A stretch of DNA of 64,000 bases from Proteobacteria bacterium ST_bin11 (lineage in GTDB: Bacteria; Pseudomonadota; Gammaproteobacteria; Methylococcales; Methylomonadaceae), in assembly GCA_002083615.1 (NCBI GenBank), contig MSXO01000037.1, positions 23,842 to 87,841 on the forward strand, in the 5' to 3' direction. The notes under the pieces were generated by a model, which made no database searches, was not told the DNA's origin, and was given only the letters and a program-made list of their open reading frames with translations. Of the stretch, positions 33,434 to 42,119 are shown piece after piece. Positions within the stretch are counted from its first letter, which is position 1, and each line of letters opens with the position of its first letter. A program made the position numbers and the translations under genes.

Positions 33434-33862
33434 TTAGAATTCTAAAACTTTAGGTTGCTGAGATTGATGATTATGCTCAGAACCTGCGTAAACTTTCAAT
33501 TTTTTGAACATGGCGCGACCCAATGGATTTTTGGGCAGCATACCTTGTACGGCTGTGGTGATGATTCTGTCCGGAAAAGTTTGTCTTAACTTACCCAAAG
33601 AGGCTGACTTCATGTTGCCGACATAACCTGTATGGCGATAGTACATTTTGTCTTTTTCTTTGTTGCCTGTAACACCAATTTTCTCAGCGTTGATCACGAT
33701 AATGTAATCGCCGGTGTCAACGTGTGGTGTAAATTCGGGTTTGTGTTTTCCGCGAAGACGTCGTGCAATTTCAGTAGCAAGGCGACCAAGTGTCTTTCCT
33801 TCTGCATCAATCACGTACCAATCGCGCTTAACTTCTGCGGGCTTTGCACTAAATGTTTTCAT
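33434..33862 (-). CDS. rplM: 50S ribosomal protein L13
   Basis: A 142-residue L13, an early-assembly 50S protein. Signature stretches are DWYVIDAEGKTLGRLATEIA, VINAEKIGVTGNKEKDKMYY and KNPLGRAMFKKLKVYAGSEH. It is the first gene of the L13-S9 operon, with a promoter about 40 bases upstream, between it and ntrX. Confidence 0.98.
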   Translation of the reverse strand: MKTFSAKPAEVKRDWYVIDAEGKTLGRLATEIARRLRGKHKPEFTPHVDTGDYIIVINAEKIGVTGNKEKDKMYYRHTGYVGNMKSASLGKLRQTFPDRIITTAVQGMLPKNPLGRAMFKKLKVYAGSEHNHQSQQPKVLEF

Positions 33863-33900
33863 CTTTGCTTTTTAGTCTGTTGAGGCTATAAAAACCGTGA

Positions 33901-33929
33901 ATTGTACTTAATAGGGCTTATAACTTCAA
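33901..33929 (-). promoter_or_regulatory. Sigma-70-like promoter of rplM-rpsI
   Basis: On the minus strand TTGAAG (33929-33924) and TACAAT (33906-33901) with 17 bases between, seven bases past the ntrX stop. Hexamers and spacing are near consensus, as expected for ribosomal protein genes. Confidence 0.65.
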
Positions 33930-33935
33930 GTCAAA

Positions 33936-35297
33936 TTAAAGCTTAATTTTCAGGGAATGAAGTTTTCGGTACAAATGCGTACGTTCCATACCGATCGCTG
34001 ATGCCAGTTTGGCGACACTGCCGCCGGTTTTTTCGAAATGATATTCCAGATACGATTTTTCAAAATGGTCGCGGGCTTCCTTTAGCGGCAAATTGAAAAA
34101 TTCCGGCACATTTAGGCCCAGCTTGGGTTGCTCGGCAATCGATCCAAGTGCGGTTTTTACCTCGTCCAGTTCAATATCGTCGCCTGCACCCAGTATCATC
34201 AGACGCTGTACCAAATTACGCAGTTCGCGCACATTACCCGGCCAGCTGTAATTACGCAAATAATTTTGCGCCGCCATCGAGAAACGCCGGAAAGGCAGCT
34301 TTTCTTGGGTAACGAAATGATCGACGTAAAAATTCAACAGGCTGGGTACGTCTTCGCTGTGTTCGCGCAACGGCGGAATCTCTAGTGTCACCACGTTCAA
34401 CAAATAATACAGATCCTGCCGGAAGCGACCGCTGTTGACTTCTTCTTCCAGAGACATCCGGGTCGAAGCGACAACGCGCACATCAACGCGCACGGCTTGA
34501 CTGCCGCCCACTCGCAGAAAGGAGCTGGATTCAAGCGCGCTAAGCAAACGGGTTTGGGTTTCCGGGTCCATGCCGCCGATTTCGCCCAGAAACAGCGTGC
34601 CGCGATGGGCTTGCTCTAACAGGCCGCGATAAACCCGACCGTTATCTTCGCGACCAAAGAACTCCACCGCTGAGTTCTCCGGGGAGATACTGCCGACCGA
34701 CACATCAACAAACGAGCCATCGCGCCGCGAACTATTGTTGTGCAAATAGCGAGCGAACATTTCCTTACCGACCCCGGCTTCGCCGACGAATAAAACTCTG
34801 GCGTCATGTTGCGCCAGTCGTTTCAATTTGTCCTTTGTGCGCTCCACTACCGCGCTTTTACCGACCGGATCCACGCCTATCATCAGCTGTTGCTTCAAAC
34901 CGGCGTTTTCGCGTTGTAATGAGCTGGTCTCCAGCGCACGCTCGACAATCAATAATAACTTAGCCAGGGATAGCGGCTTTTCCAAAAAGTCGTAAGCACC
35001 AAGTCGAGTGGCTTCCACTGCCGATTCCACCGAGGCGTGCCCGGACATCATAATCACCGGACACAGTGCATCGTCTTCATTGACCCATTCCCTGAGTAAG
35101 GTGATGCCGTCGCTATCGGGCATCCAGATATCCAGCAGGATTAAATTAGGCTGGCGCTGATTTTTCAGGGCCTTAGCCTCTGTGGCGTTTTCGGCCATGG
35201 CCACATCGTAACCTTCATCTTCGAGAATTTCCGACACCAGTTGACGAATATCCTGCTCGTCGTCGACCACCAATATGTAAGGTGCTTGCTTATTCAT
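33936..35297 (-). CDS. ntrX: NtrX-type response regulator with degenerate AAA+ domain
   Basis: A 453-residue regulator paired with NtrY. The receiver has VVDDEQDIRQLVSEILEDEG and phosphoacceptor Asp56 in LILLDIWMPDSDG. The AAA+ domain has Walker A GEAGVGKE, but the sigma-54 contact loop GAFTGA is absent: the region reads FFGREDNGRVYRGLLEQAHR. Walker B, normally LFLDEIGDM, is LFLGEIGGM, with Gly238 replacing the magnesium-binding Asp. The Fis-type DNA-binding end is GGSVAKLASAIGMERTHLYR. Loss of GAFTGA is known in part of the NtrX family; the Walker B change argues further that this protein does not work as an ATP-driven sigma-54 activator but as a DNA-binding repressor or activator. ntrY overlaps its start by four bases. 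Confidence 0.92.
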   Translation of the reverse strand: MNKQAPYILVVDDEQDIRQLVSEILEDEGYDVAMAENATEAKALKNQRQPNLILLDIWMPDSDGITLLREWVNEDDALCPVIMMSGHASVESAVEATRLGAYDFLEKPLSLAKLLLIVERALETSSLQRENAGLKQQLMIGVDPVGKSAVVERTKDKLKRLAQHDARVLFVGEAGVGKEMFARYLHNNSSRRDGSFVDVSVGSISPENSAVEFFGREDNGRVYRGLLEQAHRGTLFLGEIGGMDPETQTRLLSALESSSFLRVGGSQAVRVDVRVVASTRMSLEEEVNSGRFRQDLYYLLNVVTLEIPPLREHSEDVPSLLNFYVDHFVTQEKLPFRRFSMAAQNYLRNYSWPGNVRELRNLVQRLMILGAGDDIELDEVKTALGSIAEQPKLGLNVPEFFNLPLKEARDHFEKSYLEYHFEKTGGSVAKLASAIGMERTHLYRKLHSLKIKL

Positions 35298-37450
35298 TTA
35301 AAGTTCCTAAATTCAAAAACCGGCAACTGGAGTAAGAACCCCGCACCGCCATTATAAGACGTATCCACCCAAATCACCCCGCCATGTTCTTCGACGATTT
35401 TTTTGACGATGGCCAAGCCCAATCCGGTACCTTTGGCTTTACTGGTCACATAGGGATCGAAAATGGTTTCTAGCTGTTCTGCATTTAGGCCGTTGCCGTT
35501 GTCGTAAATGCCCAATTCGACATAATCAGTGTTGTTGCGGCTGACTTTGGATATTTTGATTTCGATCCGACAAGGCGTGGAAGTGGCTTCTTGCGCGTTT
35601 TTGATCAGATTGAGCAGTACTTGGCGCAAGCTGACTGGATCGGCCTCGACTAGCACCGAGTCGTTGGCGAATGCTGTGCTGAATATGATGCCGGAAGGCA
35701 AATACAAAGCCATGACTTCCTGAATCAGATCCACCAGATTGACTTTTTCTACCTGTTTTTTGGAAGGGCGGGCGTACTCCGAGAAATCGTCCACCATACG
35801 TTTCATCGCTTCCACCTGCTGGACGATGGTGCGGGTGCCCCGCTGCAGAAACTCGGCAGAACCGTCTTGCAATTCCTTAGAAAGCTTGTGCTGTAAGCGT
35901 TCGGCTGAGAGTTGAATCGGGGTCAACGGATTTTTAATTTCATGCGCAAGACGGCGCGCTACTTCACCCCAGGCCGCGTTTTTTTGCGCTTGAATCAGGT
36001 CGGTAACGTCGTCGAATACCACTACTGCACCGGTCCGAGCACCATCTTGCGAAAAAAGCGGCGTGCCCCTGCATAGCAACTCCTGACGGCCATTGGGGCC
36101 TAGAAACACGATGCGTTGCTCCCAAATGTCGTCGGCTTTTTCCAGCAGAGATTGGATTGCCGTCAGTACGTCGGCAAGTTCGCTGTGCATGGTCGCTAGG
36201 GTTGGCAAGGTCTCACCGACGAAATGGCTGACCGGAATGTGTAAAATCCGGTAGGCGGCTTGGTTGGCTGTGCGGATGTAATAAGCCGCGTCGAAACTGA
36301 TTACTCCAGCGGTCAGATTGGCGAGAATGGTTTCCAGATAGGCGCGTTGGTTTTCCACCTCCAGGCCAGCGGCGCGCGTTTCGTCCCGGGAACGGGCAAT
36401 GCGGCGGGTCATTTGGTTGAAGGATTCTACTAAGAAGCCCAAGTCGTCCTGATTCATTACCGGCAACTGCTGCTGATAATCGCCATCGGCCACCGCCTGC
36501 GTGCCTTTTACCAGCTCTTTGACCGGCGCGACGATGTTTCGGATACTGATAAACGCTACCCAAATCGCTGCCAGCAGGCTGAGCAGTAACACCAGCAACA
36601 GGATCAGGGAGAAGCTGGTTTTCAGCGAGTCGCGTAGGAAGTTCATTTCCTGGTAACGGATGAAGGCAAACTCTATGGAGTCGGCCAAGTCGGTTACCCG
36701 GAGCGGAATAGGAAACAAAACTTGCAAAAACCGGCTTTGATCGGCCTCGATCGCGACGATGATCCGCACCAGCATTTCATCGTTATCGCCGGGGTCGAAA
36801 GCAAAATACTCCTTATTCTGCCGCAGCAGCAGCCAGATTTGTTCGTCGGGTAGATGCGGCAAAATATCGCTGGGATTGATGCTGCTGGAAGCCAAAACCC
36901 GACCCTGATTGGAAAATACTGCTATCTCAAGCGCCCCTGATTCTGCCCACAATGAACCCACTTCCATTGCGATCAATGCTTCCGATTTGTTGCGGAGTTG
37001 ATCGGCCATTTGCTTGGTTTGCTTGGTATGCCAATTCATTCGCTGATTCAGGGAAGATTGGCTCAACTCCAGTGCGTCGTCCATGGCGCGGTCGATTTCG
37101 ACGTTAAACCAACTGTCTATGCCTTGATGCAGGAATTGTACGGAGAAATAAAACACGATGGCTGCGGGCGCCAAGGCCAGCAAGACAAATAGGGATACCA
37201 TGCGCGTCGTGAGCCGGGAGCCGGCTTCTTTCTTCTTAAGCTCCCTAACCAACGAATAAGCATTGAAGGCGACTAAACCGAGCAGGATTACCGAGCCCAA
37301 GGTATTGATTACCAAAAGCCAAGAATACATTTCCCCGAGTTCGGAGGATTCCTGGGTGGCGCTGCTCATCAATTGCAACGATAGCAATACGAAGCCGAAC
37401 AGAATAACGATGGTGGCGCTGGCCGGTAATTTTATTCTTGAATTGACCAT
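35294..37450 (-). CDS. ntrY: NtrY-type sensor histidine kinase
   Basis: A 718-residue membrane sensor. Two N-terminal membrane segments (ATIVILFGFVLLSLQLM; LLVINTLGSVILLGLVAFNA) are followed by a third (MVSLFVLLALAPAAIVFYFS), a large periplasmic part, and a further segment (FSLILLLVLLLSLLAAIWVA). Then come HAMP (PVKELVKGTQAVADGDYQ), PAS (LETILANLTAGVISFDAAYY), the HisKA box RRLAHEIKNPLTPIQLSAER and a full ATPase domain (NLIKNAQEA, IYDNGNGL, TGLGLAIVKKIVEEHGG). NtrYX systems respond to nitrogen status or oxygen/redox in different bacteria; the signal here is unknown. It overlaps ntrX by four bases and the DUF4390 gene by 19, forming a tight minus-strand operon with rsmB-fmt-def upstream. Confidence 0.94.
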   Translation of the reverse strand: MVNSRIKLPASATIVILFGFVLLSLQLMSSATQESSELGEMYSWLLVINTLGSVILLGLVAFNAYSLVRELKKKEAGSRLTTRMVSLFVLLALAPAAIVFYFSVQFLHQGIDSWFNVEIDRAMDDALELSQSSLNQRMNWHTKQTKQMADQLRNKSEALIAMEVGSLWAESGALEIAVFSNQGRVLASSSINPSDILPHLPDEQIWLLLRQNKEYFAFDPGDNDEMLVRIIVAIEADQSRFLQVLFPIPLRVTDLADSIEFAFIRYQEMNFLRDSLKTSFSLILLLVLLLSLLAAIWVAFISIRNIVAPVKELVKGTQAVADGDYQQQLPVMNQDDLGFLVESFNQMTRRIARSRDETRAAGLEVENQRAYLETILANLTAGVISFDAAYYIRTANQAAYRILHIPVSHFVGETLPTLATMHSELADVLTAIQSLLEKADDIWEQRIVFLGPNGRQELLCRGTPLFSQDGARTGAVVVFDDVTDLIQAQKNAAWGEVARRLAHEIKNPLTPIQLSAERLQHKLSKELQDGSAEFLQRGTRTIVQQVEAMKRMVDDFSEYARPSKKQVEKVNLVDLIQEVMALYLPSGIIFSTAFANDSVLVEADPVSLRQVLLNLIKNAQEATSTPCRIEIKISKVSRNNTDYVELGIYDNGNGLNAEQLETIFDPYVTSKAKGTGLGLAIVKKIVEEHGGVIWVDTSYNGGAGFLLQLPVFEFRNFK

Positions 37451-37998
37451 GAGTGCCAGTCGCTAGAGAGAAACCAATCGTTATCCAGATAGGCGACCGG
37501 ACGTAACGGAATAGGCAGAAGTTCACGGTTAAACTGGGTTTTTAACGCCATTCGATAAGCGGTGCCTGCCGCTAAGCGATCAGCCGGGATTGGCGGGTTG
37601 CTGCTTACAGCCGCCATAAAATTCGTCGCGGCGCTTAACGTTAAAAACATTTCGCTGTGCTCTTGCGGGGTTTGCACCACATATTGATTAAGCAACGCGT
37701 GGAACTGTAGGCTGTAAGTAAGCTTGCTGTGGTGGATTACAGTATCCCAGAGCATGCCCGGCTGGCGCAGCTCGGTCATTACATCCCAGGTCAGTCGTAC
37801 CCCTTTATGCAAGGCTTCCTTGGCGGTCGGGCTAAGCCGATAATCGATAAAGGCTTTCACGACATAACCGCGATCGACTCGTTGTAACTCGGCGTACTCG
37901 ATTTTTGCGGCATAATCGCCAGCTTTCGCAATGCCTGGAGCTATTTGCAGGCAGAGCATCAACAGTCCGAACCTAAATGGCTTTAGTGAGCTTGGCAT
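37432..37998 (-). CDS. DUF4390 exported protein
   Basis: A 188-residue protein. ATG 37998 gives MPSSLKPFRFGLLMLCLQIA and a cut after AKA, a normal signal peptide; the longer frame to 38121 overlaps rsmB and is rejected. The mature part AAKIEYAELQRVDRGYVVKA, FIDYRLSPTAKEALHKGVRL and LTYSLQFHALLNQYVVQTP matches DUF4390, a periplasmic beta-rich family nearly always located between rsmB and ntrY in beta- and gammaproteobacteria. That fixed position suggests a role linked to the NtrY periplasmic domain, as an inference. It overlaps rsmB by 26 bases and ntrY by 19. Confidence 0.85.
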   Translation of the reverse strand: MPSSLKPFRFGLLMLCLQIAPGIAKAGDYAAKIEYAELQRVDRGYVVKAFIDYRLSPTAKEALHKGVRLTWDVMTELRQPGMLWDTVIHHSKLTYSLQFHALLNQYVVQTPQEHSEMFLTLSAATNFMAAVSSNPPIPADRLAAGTAYRMALKTQFNRELLPIPLRPVAYLDNDWFLSSDWHSWSIQE

Positions 37999-39268
37999 AA
38001 TAAAACCCGTCCATCTGCCGGTCGCCGGTGATGATTTGCCGACCATAAGGGCGCGATATGCCCCAGTGCGCGTCGATGCGAATCTCGCTGGCATCACTGT
38101 GTCGGGCAAGGAATGCGGCAATCTGCGCCTCGTTCTCTTGTTTTAACACCGAGCAGGTGGCGTACAGTAAGATGCCGCCAGGTTTAAGCAATTGCCAGGC
38201 ATTATCAAGAATCCTGGTTTGTAGGGCCTGCAGGACGGCAATGTCGTCGGCGCGGCGTAACAACTTGATGTCGGGATGGCGGCGGATCACACCGAAGCCC
38301 GAGCAGGGGGCGTCCAGCAGTATCCTTTCAAATTGGCGGTTGCCAGCCCACGCCGCCGCTTGGCTGGCGTCGGCGGCCAGGATATCGGCATGCACGTGTA
38401 AGCGCTGCAAATTCTCCGTCACGCGTTGCAAGCGTTGCTGATCGACATCGACCGCTAGCAGGCCGGCCAACGCAGGTTGTCGCTCCAAAATGGCTGCGGT
38501 CTTACCGCCCGGTGCCGCACACAAATCCAAAACCTGCTGACCGGGCAGTACCTCGAGCAGCTCCGCTGCAAGTTGCGCGGCACTATCCTGGACCGACACT
38601 CTGCCTTGGGCAAACGCCGGCAATTGCTCCACGGCCAAGGCTTGGTCCAGCCTGATCGCGGTCTCGCAGCAGTCTACCAATTGCGCAGCGATACCTTGCG
38701 AGGTCAGATCATCTACGTAGGCGGCTCGGCTACCTTGCAGCAGATTGACGCGCAAAGCCATCGGCGGTGCTTGATCGTTGGCATGCAGAATTTTTTCGTA
38801 ATGTTCCGGCCAGTCGTGCCTGAGCAGATCCACTATCCAGCTTGGGTGGTTGTAGTGAGCCTGGTTGTCGCTGGCGCAGGCTTGTTGCAGTGTCTCCGCG
38901 TCGCGTAAGTATTGTCTTAGTATCGCGTTAACCAAGGACCGAGCCCAAGGTTTATGACTGGTAGCGGCCACTGTTTCCGATACGGCGGCGTGCGATTTAA
39001 CCCGCATGTGCAGCAGTTGATACAGGCCGATCAGCAATAAGGCTTTAATGTCACCGTCCTTTTGTTTGAGGGCCTTGCTGAGCAGGCGGCTCAGCATAAA
39101 ATCTAATGCAAAATAATGGCGGATCACGCCGTAACACAAGGCTTGCACGAAAGCCCGGTCTTTGCTGTCTTTGAGTTTGGGTAGACCATGCGCTAGTGCA
39201 GCGGTTAGCGATTGGCCGTCGTTGAGGACGTGCGAGAGTATCTGAGCCGAACAGCCGCGCAGGTTCAT
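37973..39268 (-). CDS. rsmB: 16S rRNA (cytosine967-C5)-methyltransferase
   Basis: A 431-residue enzyme methylating C967 of 16S rRNA with S-adenosylmethionine. The N-terminal NusB-like RNA-binding domain spans about residues 1-135. The methyltransferase domain has QQVLDLCAAPGGKTAAILER (SAM site), RILLDAPCSGFGVIRRHPD with one catalytic cysteine, and LLYATCSVLKQENE with the second. Its start overlaps the end of fmt by four bases. The def-fmt-rsmB order is classic for gammaproteobacteria. Confidence 0.96.
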   Translation of the reverse strand: MNLRGCSAQILSHVLNDGQSLTAALAHGLPKLKDSKDRAFVQALCYGVIRHYFALDFMLSRLLSKALKQKDGDIKALLLIGLYQLLHMRVKSHAAVSETVAATSHKPWARSLVNAILRQYLRDAETLQQACASDNQAHYNHPSWIVDLLRHDWPEHYEKILHANDQAPPMALRVNLLQGSRAAYVDDLTSQGIAAQLVDCCETAIRLDQALAVEQLPAFAQGRVSVQDSAAQLAAELLEVLPGQQVLDLCAAPGGKTAAILERQPALAGLLAVDVDQQRLQRVTENLQRLHVHADILAADASQAAAWAGNRQFERILLDAPCSGFGVIRRHPDIKLLRRADDIAVLQALQTRILDNAWQLLKPGGILLYATCSVLKQENEAQIAAFLARHSDASEIRIDAHWGISRPYGRQIITGDRQMDGFYYAKLTKAI

Positions 39269-40191
39269 ACGCCGAGGATAGCCTGATCGGCGGGGTGAGC
39301 ATTCATAAAATCCTTGCCGGCTATGCGTTTACCGCCAGGAAGTTGCACTTCCAAAAGGCGCAATACGCCCTCGCCGGTGGCAACATCGAGTGCGTGTTCC
39401 GCGCAACTTATGGTGCCAGGGGCTTGCTCTGCTGCTTTTTCTAAGATTTGGCTCCGCCAAATCCGCAGCACTTGGCCGCGAAACGAGGTCTGCGCGACCG
39501 GCCAAGCATTTAGGCCCCTTATTTTCCGATCCAACTCTAAGGCGGAGTTTTGCCAGTCCAAGTTCGATTCCTGTTTTTCCAGCTTTTGGGCGTAAGTGAC
39601 TAGATTTTCGTCTTGCGGTTCCGCTTGCAGGGAGCCGTTGGCTATCTGTTCGACAACTTTCACCAGGCCCTCGGCACCCATTTGTGCCAATTGATCATGC
39701 AGGCTGCTGGAGGTGGTGTCGGCGGTGATCGGACATTCGATTTTATAAAGCATGTCGCCAGCATCTAATTTTTTAACCACTTTCATGATAGTGATGCCGG
39801 TTTTAGTATCGCCGGCCATCACGGCCCGGTGAATCGGAGCAGCGCCTCGCCAGCGCGGCAGCAGGGAGCCATGCACGTTGACGCAGCCATGTTTGGGAAT
39901 ATCTAATACCGCTTGCGGTAAAATCAGGCCGTAAGCCACAACCACCATCAAATCTGCATCGAGTGCCGCCAGTTGCTGAATCGCTTCGGCACTTTTGAAA
40001 TTTTCAGGTTGATAGACAGGGATCTCGGCTGACAAGGCCAACGCTTTGACCGGGCTTGCACTCAGCTTGCGACCGCGTCCAGCGGGTCGGTCGGGCTGAG
40101 TATACACCCCGCACACTTGATGCGGGGTTTTGAGCAGGGTCTGCAAGGTTGGAACCGCAAAATCCGGCGTACCAGCGAACACGATTTTCAT
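39265..40191 (-). CDS. fmt: Methionyl-tRNA formyltransferase
   Basis: Formylates initiator Met-tRNA with 10-formyl-tetrahydrofolate. The 308-residue protein begins MKIVFAGTPDFAVPTLQTLL, with the formyl-transfer core VNVHGSLLPRWRGAAPIHRA (catalytic Asn and His) and the KTGITIMKVVKKLDAGDM loop, and a C-terminal OB-like domain (IRGLNAWPVAQTSFRGQVLR). It follows def by 12 bases, linking formylation and deformylation of nascent proteins in one operon. Confidence 0.97.
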   Translation of the reverse strand: MKIVFAGTPDFAVPTLQTLLKTPHQVCGVYTQPDRPAGRGRKLSASPVKALALSAEIPVYQPENFKSAEAIQQLAALDADLMVVVAYGLILPQAVLDIPKHGCVNVHGSLLPRWRGAAPIHRAVMAGDTKTGITIMKVVKKLDAGDMLYKIECPITADTTSSSLHDQLAQMGAEGLVKVVEQIANGSLQAEPQDENLVTYAQKLEKQESNLDWQNSALELDRKIRGLNAWPVAQTSFRGQVLRIWRSQILEKAAEQAPGTISCAEHALDVATGEGVLRLLEVQLPGGKRIAGKDFMNAHPADQAILGV

Positions 40192-40203
40192 GGGATGTCC
40201 TGG

Positions 40204-40707
40204 TTAGCCTTGCATCTTGTGAATTTTATCCAGCTTGGCTTTGATACGGTTGCGTTTGAAGGCGGAAAGATAATCGACGAATAACTTGCCGTCCAGATGA
40301 TCCATTTCGTGCTGAATGCATACAGCCAACAAATCACTCGCTTCCATTTCAAAGTTTGTGCCTTCCCGGTTTAGCGCCCTAACTTTAATGCGCTCCGCTC
40401 GGCTAACTTTTTCAAAAAAACCGGGTACCGACAGGCAGCCTTCTTCGGATTCTTCAACGCCATCGCGTTCGATAATGGTTGGATTGATCAGACAGATCGG
40501 CTCGTCTTTGTTTTCGCTGACATCCATCACAATCACTCGTTTATGCACATTAACCTGCGTTGCCGCCAAGCCTACTCCCTTTGCGGCATACATGGTTTCT
40601 ATCATGTTATCGACCAATGTCTTGATGCCGTCATCGACTGTGTCCACCTCAGCGGCAACCGTGCGCAGCCGTTTATCGGGAAACTCCAGAATTGTAAGAA
40701 TACTCAC
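40204..40707 (-). CDS. def: Peptide deformylase
   Basis: A 167-residue metalloenzyme removing the N-formyl group of new proteins. All three motifs are present: GVGLAATQVNVHKR (GxGxAAxQ), EEGCLSVPGF (EGCLS with the metal-binding Cys) and IQHEMDHLDGKLF (HExDH with two His ligands and catalytic Glu). First gene of def-fmt-rsmB; a weak promoter lies about 35 bases upstream. Confidence 0.97.
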   Translation of the reverse strand: MSILTILEFPDKRLRTVAAEVDTVDDGIKTLVDNMIETMYAAKGVGLAATQVNVHKRVIVMDVSENKDEPICLINPTIIERDGVEESEEGCLSVPGFFEKVSRAERIKVRALNREGTNFEMEASDLLAVCIQHEMDHLDGKLFVDYLSAFKRNRIKAKLDKIHKMQG

Positions 40708-40739
40708 CCATCACTCCACTTGCTCAATGTAATGGTGCA

Positions 40740-40768
40740 ATTTTATCTGAAATTGCCTCGGGTTTGAA
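40740..40768 (-). promoter_or_regulatory. Possible sigma-70 promoter of def-fmt-rsmB
   Basis: On the minus strand TTCAAA (40768-40763) and TAAAAT (40745-40740) with 17 bases between. The -10 is good, the -35 weak. It lies in the 324-base divergent spacer before the LysM gene, where nothing else could be assigned. Confidence 0.4.
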
Positions 40769-41031
40769 CGTGCAGACTAAATGTGGGCGGTTTAGGCGAG
40801 TGGCTTGTCAAAGCGCTTGGCACAGCCGGCTTCGGTTAGGCGGGAGCGGGGCGTGCTGGCATAATCCCCGAATTAATCTAAACTGTGCCGCAAACCGATT
40901 GTTGGTTTTTACGTATTTGTTTCAAATTGGGCTAAGCGGGATTTACGATGTTTTAGCTCTCGCCAATCTTGCGTTTAGACGGTTCGTCTAGCGGATTTTG
41001 AACGGTTTTATAAGCTCTGGCAGGATAAATT

Positions 41032-42063
41032 ATGTTTTTTCGCGCGATACTGGGAATAGTGATACCGCTGGTTTTTGCCGCTGTGGCATGGGCCGATGAG
41101 CTGAAAGTAAACCCCAATCATCCCGATCAGTACACGGTAGTAAAAGGCGATACCTTATGGGATATTTCCGGAAAATTTTTGCGTAACCCTTGGGAATGGC
41201 CCCAACTGTGGCATAACAACTCCCACATTAAAGATCCGCACTGGATTTATCCGGGCGACACTTTATATTTTTCTTACGTGAACGGTATGCCGCGACTAAG
41301 TTTGTCACCGGACGGCAATGACGAGAAGTTGTTGCCGCGAGTGCGCGAGTCGGAACTTGATCAAGCCCTTAAAATGATACCCAGCGATGCGATTGTGCAA
41401 TTCTTGAACTCGCCGAAAGTGGTTTCTGCGGATGAGTTGCAGCACGCACCGTACGTGATTGGTTTTGTCGGCGAACACTTGATTGCCGGGGCGGGCGACG
41501 GTGTTTATGTTCGCGCAATTGAAAACCCGCCAGGACTGGGGTACACCATTTATCGAGCGGGCAAGGCTTATCTCAGCCCGGTAACCAAGGAGATATTGGG
41601 CTATGAAGCGCAATATATCGCCGATACCACGCTGCAGGAGCCCGGCGATCCGGCCACATTGGTGATCAATAAATCCGACATGGAAATTCAACGCGGCGAT
41701 CGCTTGATGCCTACCTCTGAGGGGGAACTGGCATTGAACTATTTTCCAAGACCGCCTAAGCATCAAGTGGTTGGTAGCATAATTCAGGTAAAGGGCGGCG
41801 TATCCCAGATCGGTCAACACGATGTGGTTGTCATCGATAAAGGCACCGCGGACGGTTTGGAGGTGGGACATACGCTGGACGTTTACCGGAAGGGCCACGT
41901 TATAGTGGATAGATATCAATCACAGGAAGCGATGGCGGTGAAGATGCCAGACGAGCTAGCGGGGGTATTGATGGTGTTTCGACCCTTCGAGCGAGTGAGC
42001 TATGCTTTGGTGATGCAGGCCACTGCCGCGATGCATACTCTGGATAGAGTGCAGACGCCTTAA
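41032..42063 (+). CDS. Exported LysM domain protein
   Basis: A 343-residue periplasmic protein with signal peptide LGIVIPLVFAAVAWADELKV (cut after AWA). The single LysM domain, QYTVVKGDTLWDISGKFLRN, then PWEWPQLWHNNSHIKDPHWI and YPGDTLYF, binds peptidoglycan. The rest (about residues 100-343) is beta-rich and conserved in proteins encoded next to dprA, with GDRLMPTSEGE and VVVIDKGTADGLEVGHTLDV. LysM-dprA-smg-topA is a well-known gene order in beta- and gammaproteobacteria. It is divergent from def. Ribosome-binding site is weak (GGCAGGATAAATT). Confidence 0.88.
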   Translation: MFFRAILGIVIPLVFAAVAWADELKVNPNHPDQYTVVKGDTLWDISGKFLRNPWEWPQLWHNNSHIKDPHWIYPGDTLYFSYVNGMPRLSLSPDGNDEKLLPRVRESELDQALKMIPSDAIVQFLNSPKVVSADELQHAPYVIGFVGEHLIAGAGDGVYVRAIENPPGLGYTIYRAGKAYLSPVTKEILGYEAQYIADTTLQEPGDPATLVINKSDMEIQRGDRLMPTSEGELALNYFPRPPKHQVVGSIIQVKGGVSQIGQHDVVVIDKGTADGLEVGHTLDVYRKGHVIVDRYQSQEAMAVKMPDELAGVLMVFRPFERVSYALVMQATAAMHTLDRVQTP

Positions 42064-42119
42064 TGGTTTGTCTGCCGCCAAGATGTTTTAATTCGCTCTG
42101 GATTGCCTTTTAACCTGTT

